A stretch of 64,000 nucleotides of DNA from assembly GCF_023716665.1 (NCBI RefSeq), contig NZ_CP071860.1:1488001-1552000 (forward strand). The letters run 5' to 3'. This document shows positions 8,942 to 16,542 of this stretch, piece by piece. How positions within the stretch are numbered: the stretch's first letter is position 1; each line of letters starts with the position of its first letter. Below the pieces are notes generated by a model. It made no database searches. It saw only the letters and a program-made list of their open reading frames with translations, and was not told where the DNA came from. The stretch comes from Vibrio sp. SCSIO 43135. GTDB taxonomy: Bacteria > Pseudomonadota > Gammaproteobacteria > Enterobacterales > Vibrionaceae. Both the position numbers and the translations under genes were made by a program.

Positions 8942-9760
8942 ATGCCTAAGCTAAACCTACACCTAGGTGTACATAAGACTGGTACCACTTTTATCCAAGA
9001 TCAGGTTGCTCTGTACAGCGCCGAAAACCACACCCACTTTGAATATGCACCATTAAACGTGCTGCGCCGACACATAACATACAAACTCAAGAAGCCACTG
9101 TTCCCATTGAGATATAAGCTTAGTAAGGTGTTCAATTTTGATAAAAACTTACTGATCTCTGATGAAAACATGATCGGAGTATCCGAACAAATTCCAGAAA
9201 CAGGAGAAATATACAAAGATACTTCGGCAGTCATTGAAAGATTCAAACAAGCGTTGCCTAACCATGAGCTTACGGTTTACCTGTCACTAAGAAGCCCACT
9301 ACCATATTTAGTCTCGATGTACTCTGAATACCTTCGGCATTTTCCGTACATGTGCTTCAATACTTTCTCTCAGCATATCGATGGTAGCACTTTTCTCTGG
9401 TCGGACAGATTCAAATCGGCATTTACTACCCATAACGACATTCAGTTTGTGATATCTGATTTTGATAATTTTAAGGAAAACAAGCTCGATTGGGTAAGCG
9501 CTCTCACTTTTGGTGAGCAGAGCGTACTGTCTGAAAGAGTAGCTCGCAGTCGAAAGACCCTAACCAGTGAAACAATCCAAGTTTTATCACAACTTGGTGA
9601 GAACTCTTCTAAGGTACTACGTGTACTCGAAGATAACGCTTATACTCATGGAAACCGATTTGCTCCTTACGATGACAAACAGCTTGAAGTCGCAGATAAG
9701 CGCTACCAAGACGACCTAAATTATCTCGGCAAATTCCCCAATATCACCCTTATGCGTTAG
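8942..9760 (+). CDS. sulfotransferase-like P-loop protein
   Basis: A 272-residue protein that begins with LNLHLGVHKTGTTFIQ. The HKTGTTF at residues 11-17 matches the 5'-phosphosulfate loop of sulfotransferases, and LSLRSPLPYLVS places Arg117 and Ser125 in the R-x7-S spacing of the 3'-phosphate site. The remainder is poorly conserved. It is therefore a likely second PAPS-using enzyme, from a different branch than the one at 4122. It follows the GH16 gene by 12 bases with a GGGG-rich ribosome site and is the last gene of the polysaccharide operon. Acceptor unknown. Confidence 0.68.
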   Translation: MPKLNLHLGVHKTGTTFIQDQVALYSAENHTHFEYAPLNVLRRHITYKLKKPLFPLRYKLSKVFNFDKNLLISDENMIGVSEQIPETGEIYKDTSAVIERFKQALPNHELTVYLSLRSPLPYLVSMYSEYLRHFPYMCFNTFSQHIDGSTFLWSDRFKSAFTTHNDIQFVISDFDNFKENKLDWVSALTFGEQSVLSERVARSRKTLTSETIQVLSQLGENSSKVLRVLEDNAYTHGNRFAPYDDKQLEVADKRYQDDLNYLGKFPNITLMR

Positions 9761-10069
9761 GCTATTTAGCTCGCTACCTAGCCTTTACCTCATACTTTTC
9801 TCATCTCTTCACTGATGATTTTAATAATTATTTAACCAACGTTTTATTTATCGCAGTTAATAAGCCTAACACCTTGTTTTAACTATACTTTAATTTAATA
9901 CCTATTTCGTCCCCAGTAATTTTTCGAGCTGGCTAGAATACTCTTGTCGTTTGAATATGAATGTCATTGGTTAGTACTTCTAAACATAAACTCCAAAGCA
10001 TGCCGACATATTCGGACAGAAAACGGTTGTTTATCTATAAATTACAAGGAAATTCAGAGAGGACGAATT
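9761..10069 (+). other. AT-rich gap between polysaccharide operon and RTX gene
   Basis: About 309 bases without a convincing gene. Directly after the stop codon, AGGCTA (9759-9764) can pair with TAGCCT (9779-9784), followed by TTT, a weak candidate terminator. The rest is very AT-rich and should hold the promoter of the RTX/secretion operon, although I could not fix -35 and -10 boxes. An open frame from 9944 runs into the RTX gene, but the strong AGAGAGGA at 10055-10062 shows translation starts at 10070. Confidence 0.4.
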
Positions 10070-10846
10070 ATGTTCAACAACGTATACGAAGATCTTAAAG
10101 CTGCTGTTGGAGATGTAGAAGCTGTTAGCGGTACACAAGGTGATGACGTAATCACTAGTGCCGAAGCTGGTGATGTTGTATTGGGCCTAAGTGGCGATGA
10201 CACAATCGAAGGTAACAGCGACAATAACGTATTGATTGGTAACACTGGACATGACTACATTACAGGCGGTGCCGGTGATGACCTCATCCAAGGTGGTGTT
10301 GGTCAAGATAGCTTATTCGGCGCAAAAGGTAACGACCGCATTGTTGCCACGCTAGACGACAAAATGGTTGCAGGTGGTAAAGGGTTTGATGTGGTTTACG
10401 TCAAGAACGATACTGAAGATACAGACACCTTTGATTTCGTAAGCCAGGCGCGTGGCATTGAAGGCATCGTCGGTTACGGTGACGAGCCTGTGTACGCCAA
10501 TGTAAGCCTATCAAGCATCATGGGACAATCTCAAGACGATGGCAACGAAGAAACACCAGATACCGACAATACCTTGCTTGCTGTTGGGCTTGAAGGCTTA
10601 TCGTTAGAAGGGATTCGCAAGTTTTCTGATTCTGGAGAGCTGCAGTTTAGCTCAGAAGATATCACTGGCGATCTGGAAGATGCCTACATTGAAATGTTAG
10701 GCCTGTCATTTGTACCTGATGGCAAAATTGATCTGCACGCGTTCACATTTGGTGAAGGTGAAAACACCGTTACGATTATTACAGACCTATCTGAAAGTGA
10801 AATCACCGTTGGCGGTGAATCACTAGTAGATATGGCGCCAGTATAA
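10070..10846 (+). CDS. cabA: RTX calcium-binding protein, CabA-like biofilm matrix protein
   Basis: A 258-residue acidic protein without a signal peptide. Residues about 20-90 contain repeated glycine/aspartate nonapeptides (GTQGDDVIT, LSGDDTIEG, GGAGDDLIQ, GVGQDSLFG, AKGNDRI), the calcium-binding RTX beta-roll. The C-terminal half is acidic and ends in MAPV, with no Cys. Such proteins leave the cell through type I secretion, and the transporter genes follow directly. V. vulnificus CabA, a small RTX matrix protein exported by CabBC beside the brp polysaccharide locus, has the same architecture and setting; identity with it is inferred, not computed. The start at ATG 10070 is fixed by AGAGAGGA upstream. 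Confidence 0.75.
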   Translation: MFNNVYEDLKAAVGDVEAVSGTQGDDVITSAEAGDVVLGLSGDDTIEGNSDNNVLIGNTGHDYITGGAGDDLIQGGVGQDSLFGAKGNDRIVATLDDKMVAGGKGFDVVYVKNDTEDTDTFDFVSQARGIEGIVGYGDEPVYANVSLSSIMGQSQDDGNEETPDTDNTLLAVGLEGLSLEGIRKFSDSGELQFSSEDITGDLEDAYIEMLGLSFVPDGKIDLHAFTFGEGENTVTIITDLSESEITVGGESLVDMAPV

Positions 10847-10876
10847 GCGGTTGTAAGCCGAATATTTGAAATACAA

Positions 10877-10902
10877 GGTGAAGGGTTACCCTTCACCTTT
10901 TC
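10877..10902 (+). terminator. terminator or attenuator after the RTX gene
   Basis: GGTGAAGGG (10877-10885) and CCCTTCACC (10889-10897) form a perfect 9-bp stem with a TTA loop, followed by TTTT at 10898-10901. It lies 30 bases after the RTX stop codon and before the secretion ATPase gene, so it should let only part of the transcripts continue and keep the secreted protein in excess over its transporter. Confidence 0.8.
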
Positions 10903-10937
10903 TGCGTTTAACACTACCGGAAGTCGAGGGACAGACT

Positions 10938-12644
10938 TTGCGATCTACCCCCAGTTCAGAAGCTAAGACAAACACAAAGCTGAATTTTCAAGAAAATTTT
11001 GCTAAAGCCACCAGAATATTGCGTCAGCAGGTTATCTGGGTATTGGTGTTTTCTTTTTTCATTAATTTGTTTGTATTAGCACTGCCCTTTTACTCATTAC
11101 AAGTCTTCGATCGAGTTCTGACGTCCCAAAGCCTCGATACACTATGGCTACTTACTGCAATCGCCATTGCTTTCGTTGTTCTACATACGTTGATCGACTG
11201 GATAAGAAATAGGATGTTACTTTCCATGAGTGCAAGTTGGAGCCATCAAATTGGCACCAGCGTTTTCAGCGCCTCAATCCAGCACAGCCATCAAGATAAA
11301 AACACAAATCGGCCTGAAGTCATTAAGTTGATGCAGGGAGTGCGCAGCGCTCTGTCCTCGTCATTAGGTCCTTTGTTTGATCTACCATGGACACCACTTC
11401 TACTATTGTTTCTTACAGGTTTGCACCCTATTTATGGTGTGATATGTCTTTCAGTTATCTCGCTGTTAGTTTTACTATCGCTAGTAAATTATCGATTTAA
11501 ACAGGCAACCTCACACACCAATGTAGCATTCGATTCTATCCATGATACTGATTCCATTAGAGCTCATGGGTTAATAAATACCATTGCTGAAAAAAGCCGC
11601 CTGCAGGATGAACATGGATACCAAAAAGTCACCTCAGCGTTATCAAAAACCACCAATATCCTTAGTTATACCAAGTTTTTCCGAGCACTAGCGCAAATAG
11701 CGATTGTCGCAATTGGTGCTTCTCTGGTGGTTGAACGTGAACTTACTGCAGGTGCCATGATTGCTGCAACCATGCTGGCCAGCCGAGTGTTTGCACCATA
11801 TGAGTCTATGGTGACAAGCCTTAATGCATGGTTAAGCGCTTTAAAATACTGGCGTCAATTGAGCAAAATTACCGACATCAGCAAAAGCTTACCTGCTGAC
11901 GCTACGTTACCAGACGCAAACGGCCAACTCACCGCTGAAAATGTCATGCTTCTCTATCCAAATAGTAGCTCGCCTTTCCTGTCTCGGATCAATCTCAATA
12001 TTGCCGCTGGTCAATGTATCGCTATTGTTGGTGAATCTGGATGCGGGAAAAGTACCTTACTCAAAGCACTGGCTGGACTAATACATCCGAACCTAGGGCA
12101 GGTAAGATTAGACGGAGCCTCATATCAGCAATGGTACTCGGAAAACCAATCTGATGTACTAGGCTATTACTCTAGCCAGTCCAAGTTTTTGTCAGGAACG
12201 GTAATGGAAAATCTCTCTGGATTTAAGATTAACCACGACCCCAATAAGGCATATATCGCTTGTCAAAAACTAGGGATACACGAAAGAATCCTAAAGTGGC
12301 CTAAAGGTTATGAAACAGATCTCAATAAAGATTTGGTTCCTTCAACGTCCGAATACCACAAATTGCTGTTAGCAAGAGCCATCTATGAGTCACCTAAACT
12401 ATTGATATTGGATCAGCCAGACGCTTTTCTTGGCCCGAACGGTGAAAAGCTACTCCAAGCCTTGATTCTTCAGCGTAAACGAGATGGTCTCACAACACTG
12501 TTTGCCACAAGTCACTCTAGTCTTCTTGGGCTTTCAGACCACATCGTACTGCTAGAAGATGGCACCATCAAATCCAATACGCCCACCAAAAAACTGGCCC
12601 AAGCGCAGAGTATTCACATGAAAAAGGCCTCTAATCATGGCTAG
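10938..12644 (+). CDS. cabB: type I secretion ABC transporter (CabB/PrtD-like) with degenerate ATPase
   Basis: A type I secretion permease/ATPase of about 568 residues. A hydrophobic N-terminal half (LVFSFFINLFVLALPFYSLQ onward) is the transmembrane domain of PrtD-type exporters, without a C39-like peptidase domain. The nucleotide domain has an intact Walker A, GESGCGKST (365-373), but the LSGGQ signature is replaced by STSEY (469-473), and Walker B reads LLILDQPD with Gln493 in place of the catalytic Glu. The H-loop His526 is present. The start is placed at TTG 10938, with GAGGGA at 10926-10931; this puts the gene beyond the upstream terminator. TTG 10866 is in frame but lies before that hairpin. 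Confidence 0.82.
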   Translation: MRSTPSSEAKTNTKLNFQENFAKATRILRQQVIWVLVFSFFINLFVLALPFYSLQVFDRVLTSQSLDTLWLLTAIAIAFVVLHTLIDWIRNRMLLSMSASWSHQIGTSVFSASIQHSHQDKNTNRPEVIKLMQGVRSALSSSLGPLFDLPWTPLLLLFLTGLHPIYGVICLSVISLLVLLSLVNYRFKQATSHTNVAFDSIHDTDSIRAHGLINTIAEKSRLQDEHGYQKVTSALSKTTNILSYTKFFRALAQIAIVAIGASLVVERELTAGAMIAATMLASRVFAPYESMVTSLNAWLSALKYWRQLSKITDISKSLPADATLPDANGQLTAENVMLLYPNSSSPFLSRINLNIAAGQCIAIVGESGCGKSTLLKALAGLIHPNLGQVRLDGASYQQWYSENQSDVLGYYSSQSKFLSGTVMENLSGFKINHDPNKAYIACQKLGIHERILKWPKGYETDLNKDLVPSTSEYHKLLLARAIYESPKLLILDQPDAFLGPNGEKLLQALILQRKRDGLTTLFATSHSSLLGLSDHIVLLEDGTIKSNTPTKKLAQAQSIHMKKASNHG

Positions 12645-13932
12645 TACGACACTAACAGTTCAACACTGGATTAAATTGGGCTTATTCACCTTGTGCATAG
12701 GCGGTGGAGTGGTATTTAGCTGGATCTACTTTGCGCCCCTTAGCAGCGCGGCCATCGCTCCTGGGCAAGTCATTGTAGAAGGTAACCGAAAAAAAGTGCA
12801 GCACCTCGACGGTGGCATAATCGAAGACATTTATATCAAAGAAGGCCAATTGGTTGCAGTGGGAGAACCTTTACTGTCTCTGAATCCGACTAAAGCTAAA
12901 ACACGCTATCTTCAGATAAAATCCCGTTATTATAATGCACTAGCAAAATACAATCGGCTTCAATCCGAGATAAGTGAAACAAACGATATCGCTTTTAAAG
13001 CAAGCTTAGAGCAAGATGACCCTCTTATTACTCAAGCTATCGCCACCCAAACCAAACTAAAGCAGATTCGCCATGAAGCGTTAGAGGGTGCAATTCAGAT
13101 CGCACAAAAGCAAGTTGAACAAGCCAAACAAAATCTCAACTCCTACGTAGCAAGAGCTAAAGTTGACAAAAAGGCTCTGGTCATTTTGGACGAGCAGGTC
13201 ACCATGCTTTCTAAACTACTAAAGAAAGGCTATGCATCCAAAGATCAAATGCTGTTGTCTCAGCGTGAACGATTGGACATCCAGAGACGAATCGATGACT
13301 ACGATGCCGTCATGGCTCGCGAAGAACTTGTCATTGCTGAAGCTCAGCAAAGTATTGCTAACCTTAGACTCGAATTTATAAAAGAAGCGTCTGAAGAGCT
13401 AGAGATTGCAGAGCGAGATATCATTGAGCTCAAAGAGCATCTACTGCAAGCACAGGAAGAGCTCGCTCGTTCTACGGTAGTCAGCCCAATTAATGGCAAA
13501 GTGGTTGAGCTCAACGTCAACACTCTGGGTGGCATAGTTTCAAGCGGCGAAGTGCTAATGGAGATCGTACCAGTAGACAGCCAATTGATCGTTGAAGCCA
13601 ATGTGACCCCTTCTGATATCGATACCCTTAAGTTAGGGCAAACCGCTGAGGTCCGACTCACTTCTTATAACTACCGACGTTTATTACCTATATCGGGCAA
13701 GGTTGTCTACATATCAGCAGACAGTATTACCGACGACTCAACGGATACGGCGAGTTATACCATTAATGTCGAACTCGATATGGAAACCGTCCAGCAAAAT
13801 AGCCACATCAAGCTCTACCCTGGTATGCCCGCTGAGGTACTCATTCTACTCGACGAACGTACTGTCGCCGATTATTTACTTAACCCATTACTGATTTCTC
13901 TGAATCGAGCATTCAGAGACTCCGACTATTAG
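12637..13932 (+). CDS. cabC: type I secretion adaptor, HlyD family (CabC-like)
   Basis: A 431-residue membrane fusion protein: one N-terminal transmembrane helix (about residues 12-32), a biotinyl-lipoyl-like segment (VQHLDGGIIEDIYIKEGQLV), a long coiled-coil hairpin (about 90-280), then a second lipoyl half and beta-barrel (STVVSPINGKVVELNV, VRLTSYNYRRLLPISGKV). The HLDGGIIEDI and RSTVVSP-type motifs are typical of HlyD/PrtE adaptors, which bridge the inner-membrane ABC protein and a TolC-like channel. No TolC gene is present here. Its ATG overlaps the end of the ABC gene by 8 bases. Confidence 0.85.
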   Translation: MASTTLTVQHWIKLGLFTLCIGGGVVFSWIYFAPLSSAAIAPGQVIVEGNRKKVQHLDGGIIEDIYIKEGQLVAVGEPLLSLNPTKAKTRYLQIKSRYYNALAKYNRLQSEISETNDIAFKASLEQDDPLITQAIATQTKLKQIRHEALEGAIQIAQKQVEQAKQNLNSYVARAKVDKKALVILDEQVTMLSKLLKKGYASKDQMLLSQRERLDIQRRIDDYDAVMAREELVIAEAQQSIANLRLEFIKEASEELEIAERDIIELKEHLLQAQEELARSTVVSPINGKVVELNVNTLGGIVSSGEVLMEIVPVDSQLIVEANVTPSDIDTLKLGQTAEVRLTSYNYRRLLPISGKVVYISADSITDDSTDTASYTINVELDMETVQQNSHIKLYPGMPAEVLILLDERTVADYLLNPLLISLNRAFRDSDY

Positions 13933-13946
13933 CCAAGGATGACACG

Positions 13947-14888
13947 ATGCACCAAGTTGCGCTACTGATCCCCTACTATGGGAAGCTACCAAACTACTTC
14001 CCTTTCTATCTCAATAGTTTAGCAGGCAACGAACAGCTGCAGGTCATATTTATCACTGATATAGAAATGCCTTCATCACTGCCGAGTAACTTTCAAGTAC
14101 TGGCTATGTCGCAGCAAGCTCTGATTAATAAGATCGAGCAAACGCTGAGTATTCAAACTAACATCACCAAGCCAGGAAAACTCTGTGATTTTAGACCTGC
14201 ATTTGGTGACATTTTTTCAGACGAACTTCAGGGATATTCCCATTGGGCTACCGGTGACATCGATGTCATCTATGGTGACGTATTTCATCAGTTACCCAAC
14301 GACTGGGCGCAGTTCGATACTATTAGTATGTTGCCTCACTGGATGTCTGGCTCCCTATCCATTTTCAAAAACATCGCCAAAGTCAACGAGCTGTATAAGA
14401 AGAGTGTTGCGTGGCGTGAAATCCTTGAATCTTCCAAACACTTCGCATTTGATGAATGTCATGGCCTTTATAAACAACTAAGGTCAGGAGCCAATATCTT
14501 CGATTTGGATCAAAAGCACTCGCTCACCTACCTTGTGAAAGCCGCACACGAACAAGGTGAGATTAATGCCTATTTTAGTGAACGTGTTATCAAAGAAAAG
14601 ATATTTGACGGGGAGCGAGTTCATGTCAGCCAGAAACGCATATCTCAGCAAGATGGGCGAGAGTTCGCATACTACCACCTAATCTCAGAAAAGGGCTTGG
14701 CATCTTTCACTATTCCAGAGTGGGGAGAGATACCTAACCAATATATTATCGATCGAAACGGCTTTCACTTCTCCGAGGATTATGGTTCGACGCTATACAC
14801 ATTAAAAAACAAATTCAGAGGAAACTATCAGAACTTTAAAGGGTTATCCTCTAAGGTGCTAAACAAGGCACTTAAACTGGCAAGCTAA
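13947..14888 (+). CDS. DUF6625 family protein, glycosyltransferase-like
   Basis: A 313-residue cytoplasmic protein. VALLIPYYGKLPNYFPFYLN at the N-terminus, FITDIEMPSSLP, GKLCDFRPAFGDIF and HWATGDIDVIYGD are the hallmarks I associate with DUF6625, often found beside glycosyltransferases; the GDIDVIYGD block resembles the DxD metal site of GT-A enzymes. It follows the HlyD-like gene by 14 bases and precedes a strong terminator, so it belongs to the secretion operon. It might glycosylate the RTX protein or contribute a sugar to the polysaccharide. Neither role is shown by the sequence. Confidence 0.7.
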   Translation: MHQVALLIPYYGKLPNYFPFYLNSLAGNEQLQVIFITDIEMPSSLPSNFQVLAMSQQALINKIEQTLSIQTNITKPGKLCDFRPAFGDIFSDELQGYSHWATGDIDVIYGDVFHQLPNDWAQFDTISMLPHWMSGSLSIFKNIAKVNELYKKSVAWREILESSKHFAFDECHGLYKQLRSGANIFDLDQKHSLTYLVKAAHEQGEINAYFSERVIKEKIFDGERVHVSQKRISQQDGREFAYYHLISEKGLASFTIPEWGEIPNQYIIDRNGFHFSEDYGSTLYTLKNKFRGNYQNFKGLSSKVLNKALKLAS

Positions 14889-14917
14889 AAAAAGGGTTGC
14901 ATAGAGCGACCCTTTTT
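14889..14917. terminator. bidirectional terminator between secretion operon and LuxR gene
   Basis: AAAAAGGGTTGC (14889-14900) pairs with GCGACCCTTTTT (14906-14917) around a 5-base loop, with one G-T pair. A runs on the left and T runs on the right let it serve both converging genes. Confidence 0.85.
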
Positions 14918-14938
14918 CCTTTATTTTCTATGAGCTTA

Positions 14939-15601
14939 CTATAAGTGCTTCCTTGCCCAAGCCATTGCCTGAGTGCGGTTCTTCACTTCTAGCTTCTTAA
15001 AAATATTATACAAGTGTGACTTAATAGTATGCTCGCTCACGAACAGCGAATCAGCGATTTCTATATTCGAACCACCAGTCTTTAAAGATTCTAAGATCTC
15101 TAGTTCACGACGAGTCAAATCCGTTCCTAAATAGCCCAAGTCTTGTGAGCTATTGATATTTAGCTCGTAGTAACTGATGAGCTTATTAATGATCTTACGC
15201 GGCAACCAGTTGTCGCCGTTAGCGATCGCTTTTAGCCCTTGGCATACCTGTGGGAGCGAGTCTCTAGCACTAAAAGTACCGCGTAATGACTTCCAACTGA
15301 GAACGTCTTCTACACTCATGTCCTCTTCAGCATTAAACAATACCGTACCAACAACTTTATCTGACTCTTTAACTATCTTGACGATTTCTTCTAGCAGATT
15401 AGACACTGAGATATCGATTATCACGATACTATTTTCCGGAATCGATGCGACGTCCATTTTCCGAGTAGGATCAACGGAAGAGATAGAGAGTCCTGTAGCC
15501 TCCTGTAACATCTGACGAAAATTTTCGCTCTGAAGGCTATATTGCGTCATCATCAGAATGTTCACGCGAGTAGCAACGATATCCATGCTTAGTTCTTTCA
15601 T
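14939..15601 (-). CDS. LuxR/CsgD-type regulator, VpsT-like (WLPR variant)
   Basis: A 220-residue regulator: an N-terminal receiver-like domain without a full phospho-acceptor site, and a C-terminal LuxR helix-turn-helix (LTRRELEILESLKTGGSNIE, then EHTIKSHLYNIFKKL). VpsT-type proteins bind c-di-GMP through a W[FLM][TS]R motif between the domains; here residues 132-135 read WLPR, with Pro in the third position. It is the partner of a closely related regulator upstream and sits convergent to the secretion operon, as CpsQ or BrpT sit near their matrix genes. ATG 15601 is chosen because AGGGA lies just upstream; a TTG at 15616 is also in frame. Confidence 0.82.
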   Translation of the reverse strand: MKELSMDIVATRVNILMMTQYSLQSENFRQMLQEATGLSISSVDPTRKMDVASIPENSIVIIDISVSNLLEEIVKIVKESDKVVGTVLFNAEEDMSVEDVLSWKSLRGTFSARDSLPQVCQGLKAIANGDNWLPRKIINKLISYYELNINSSQDLGYLGTDLTRRELEILESLKTGGSNIEIADSLFVSEHTIKSHLYNIFKKLEVKNRTQAMAWARKHL

Positions 15602-15724
15602 ATCTTCCCTAACCAATACCTAATACTTTCAATACTTTAAATAAGCTTCAGCTAAGTTGTTTCTCATACCATAAGCCAAAGCAAGCTCAAATATATACTA
15701 ACATTCACACAACATATAACATTA

Positions 15725-15762
15725 TCAGTGACAATAATTTAAATTCTCATTATTGATACTGA
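15725..15762. promoter_or_regulatory. long inverted repeat upstream of the WLPR regulator
   Basis: TCAGTGACAATAAT (15725-15738) and ATTATTGATACTGA (15749-15762) are inverted copies matching at 12 of 14 positions, separated by 10 AT-rich bases. It lies about 125-160 bases upstream of the ATG at 15601, a good place for an operator of a LuxR-type dimer. Which protein binds it is not known. Confidence 0.45.
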
Positions 15763-15806
15763 CAATTTAGTTATTTACGACAAGTAAGAGGTCTGACAAG
15801 AAATAA

Positions 15807-15835
15807 AAAGGTGCTAATCATCAATTAGCACCTTT
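15807..15835 (-). terminator. terminator of the WLSR regulator gene
   Basis: AAAGGTGCTAAT (15807-15818) and ATTAGCACCTTT (15824-15835) form a 12-bp stem with a 5-base loop. Read on the - strand it is followed by a T-rich run (CTTTTTATTT), so it ends the transcript of the gene at 15874-16542. Confidence 0.85.
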
Positions 15836-15873
15836 AAATGTTTGAATCTGATTGGTGGCACTCGTTAAAATGC

Positions 15874-16542
15874 TTAGGCTCGCTCTTCAATACCTATATT
15901 GTTGTTAGCCCAAAGTAGAGCTTGTAGTCTATTTTTAGCATTAATTTTCTTAAAAATATTGTGCAGGTGTGTTTTCACTGTATTTTCACTTACAAACAAC
16001 TCTTGAGCGATTTGGATGTTGGAAGCACCATGCCCAAGCAGTTGAATTATCTGCTTTTCTCTTTTAGTTAGCTGCTTATAGGCTTGAGATGTAGATACCG
16101 TATTAGTCCCTCTAAAATGTTGTATGTAGTCTTGAGCAACCTTACGAGACAACCACATCTCATCTGATAGGATTTTTGTCATTCCTTTAGCAAAACAACG
16201 AATATCATCCTCGATATAAAATACACCGACTAAATCGCGCCATTTAAATAGTCTTGATGACTGTATATCACTAGGACAATTAATTAGCACTTCCTTAATC
16301 ACACCTGAGGACTGACTGCGAAGCTGTGTGTATGTTAAAAAGTCCTCATCATTTATATGGGAAAAATCAATTAACACTATATTGCTGATCGGCCTAGTAA
16401 TAACATTTTTATCAACTACAGAGGAGAAAGGTGTAATATTAACGGTCACATCCAAATTAGATTCTAGTGATTCCTTTAATAAATTGGATTGCATACTCAA
16501 CTCTGACAACAGAGTAATATTGGTACGCATTGGCTCGTCCAT
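15874..16542 (-). CDS. LuxR/CsgD-type regulator, VpsT-like (WLSR)
   Basis: A 222-residue regulator with the same two-domain plan as its neighbour: receiver-like N-terminus, then a LuxR helix-turn-helix (LTKREKQIIQLLGHGASNIQ, ENTVKTHLHNIFKKI). Residues 130-133 read WLSR, an exact fit to the W[FLM][TS]R c-di-GMP-binding motif defined in VpsT, so this copy is predicted to respond to c-di-GMP and to control matrix genes. It has its own terminator, so the two regulators are separate transcripts. The start is ATG 16542, with AGGAG seven bases upstream; an ATG at 16557 overlaps that ribosome site. Confidence 0.85.
   Translation of the reverse strand: MDEPMRTNITLLSELSMQSNLLKESLESNLDVTVNITPFSSVVDKNVITRPISNIVLIDFSHINDEDFLTYTQLRSQSSGVIKEVLINCPSDIQSSRLFKWRDLVGVFYIEDDIRCFAKGMTKILSDEMWLSRKVAQDYIQHFRGTNTVSTSQAYKQLTKREKQIIQLLGHGASNIQIAQELFVSENTVKTHLHNIFKKINAKNRLQALLWANNNIGIEERA

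Noticed and set aside
9900..9960. Sigma-54 type promoter (TGGC...TTG) before the RTX gene
   Set aside because: The spacing between GG and the downstream element does not fit the -24/-12 rule.
13344..13661. 105-codon - strand frame within the HlyD-like gene
   Set aside because: Opposite a conserved coiled coil and lipoyl domain; Ser/Thr-rich shadow.
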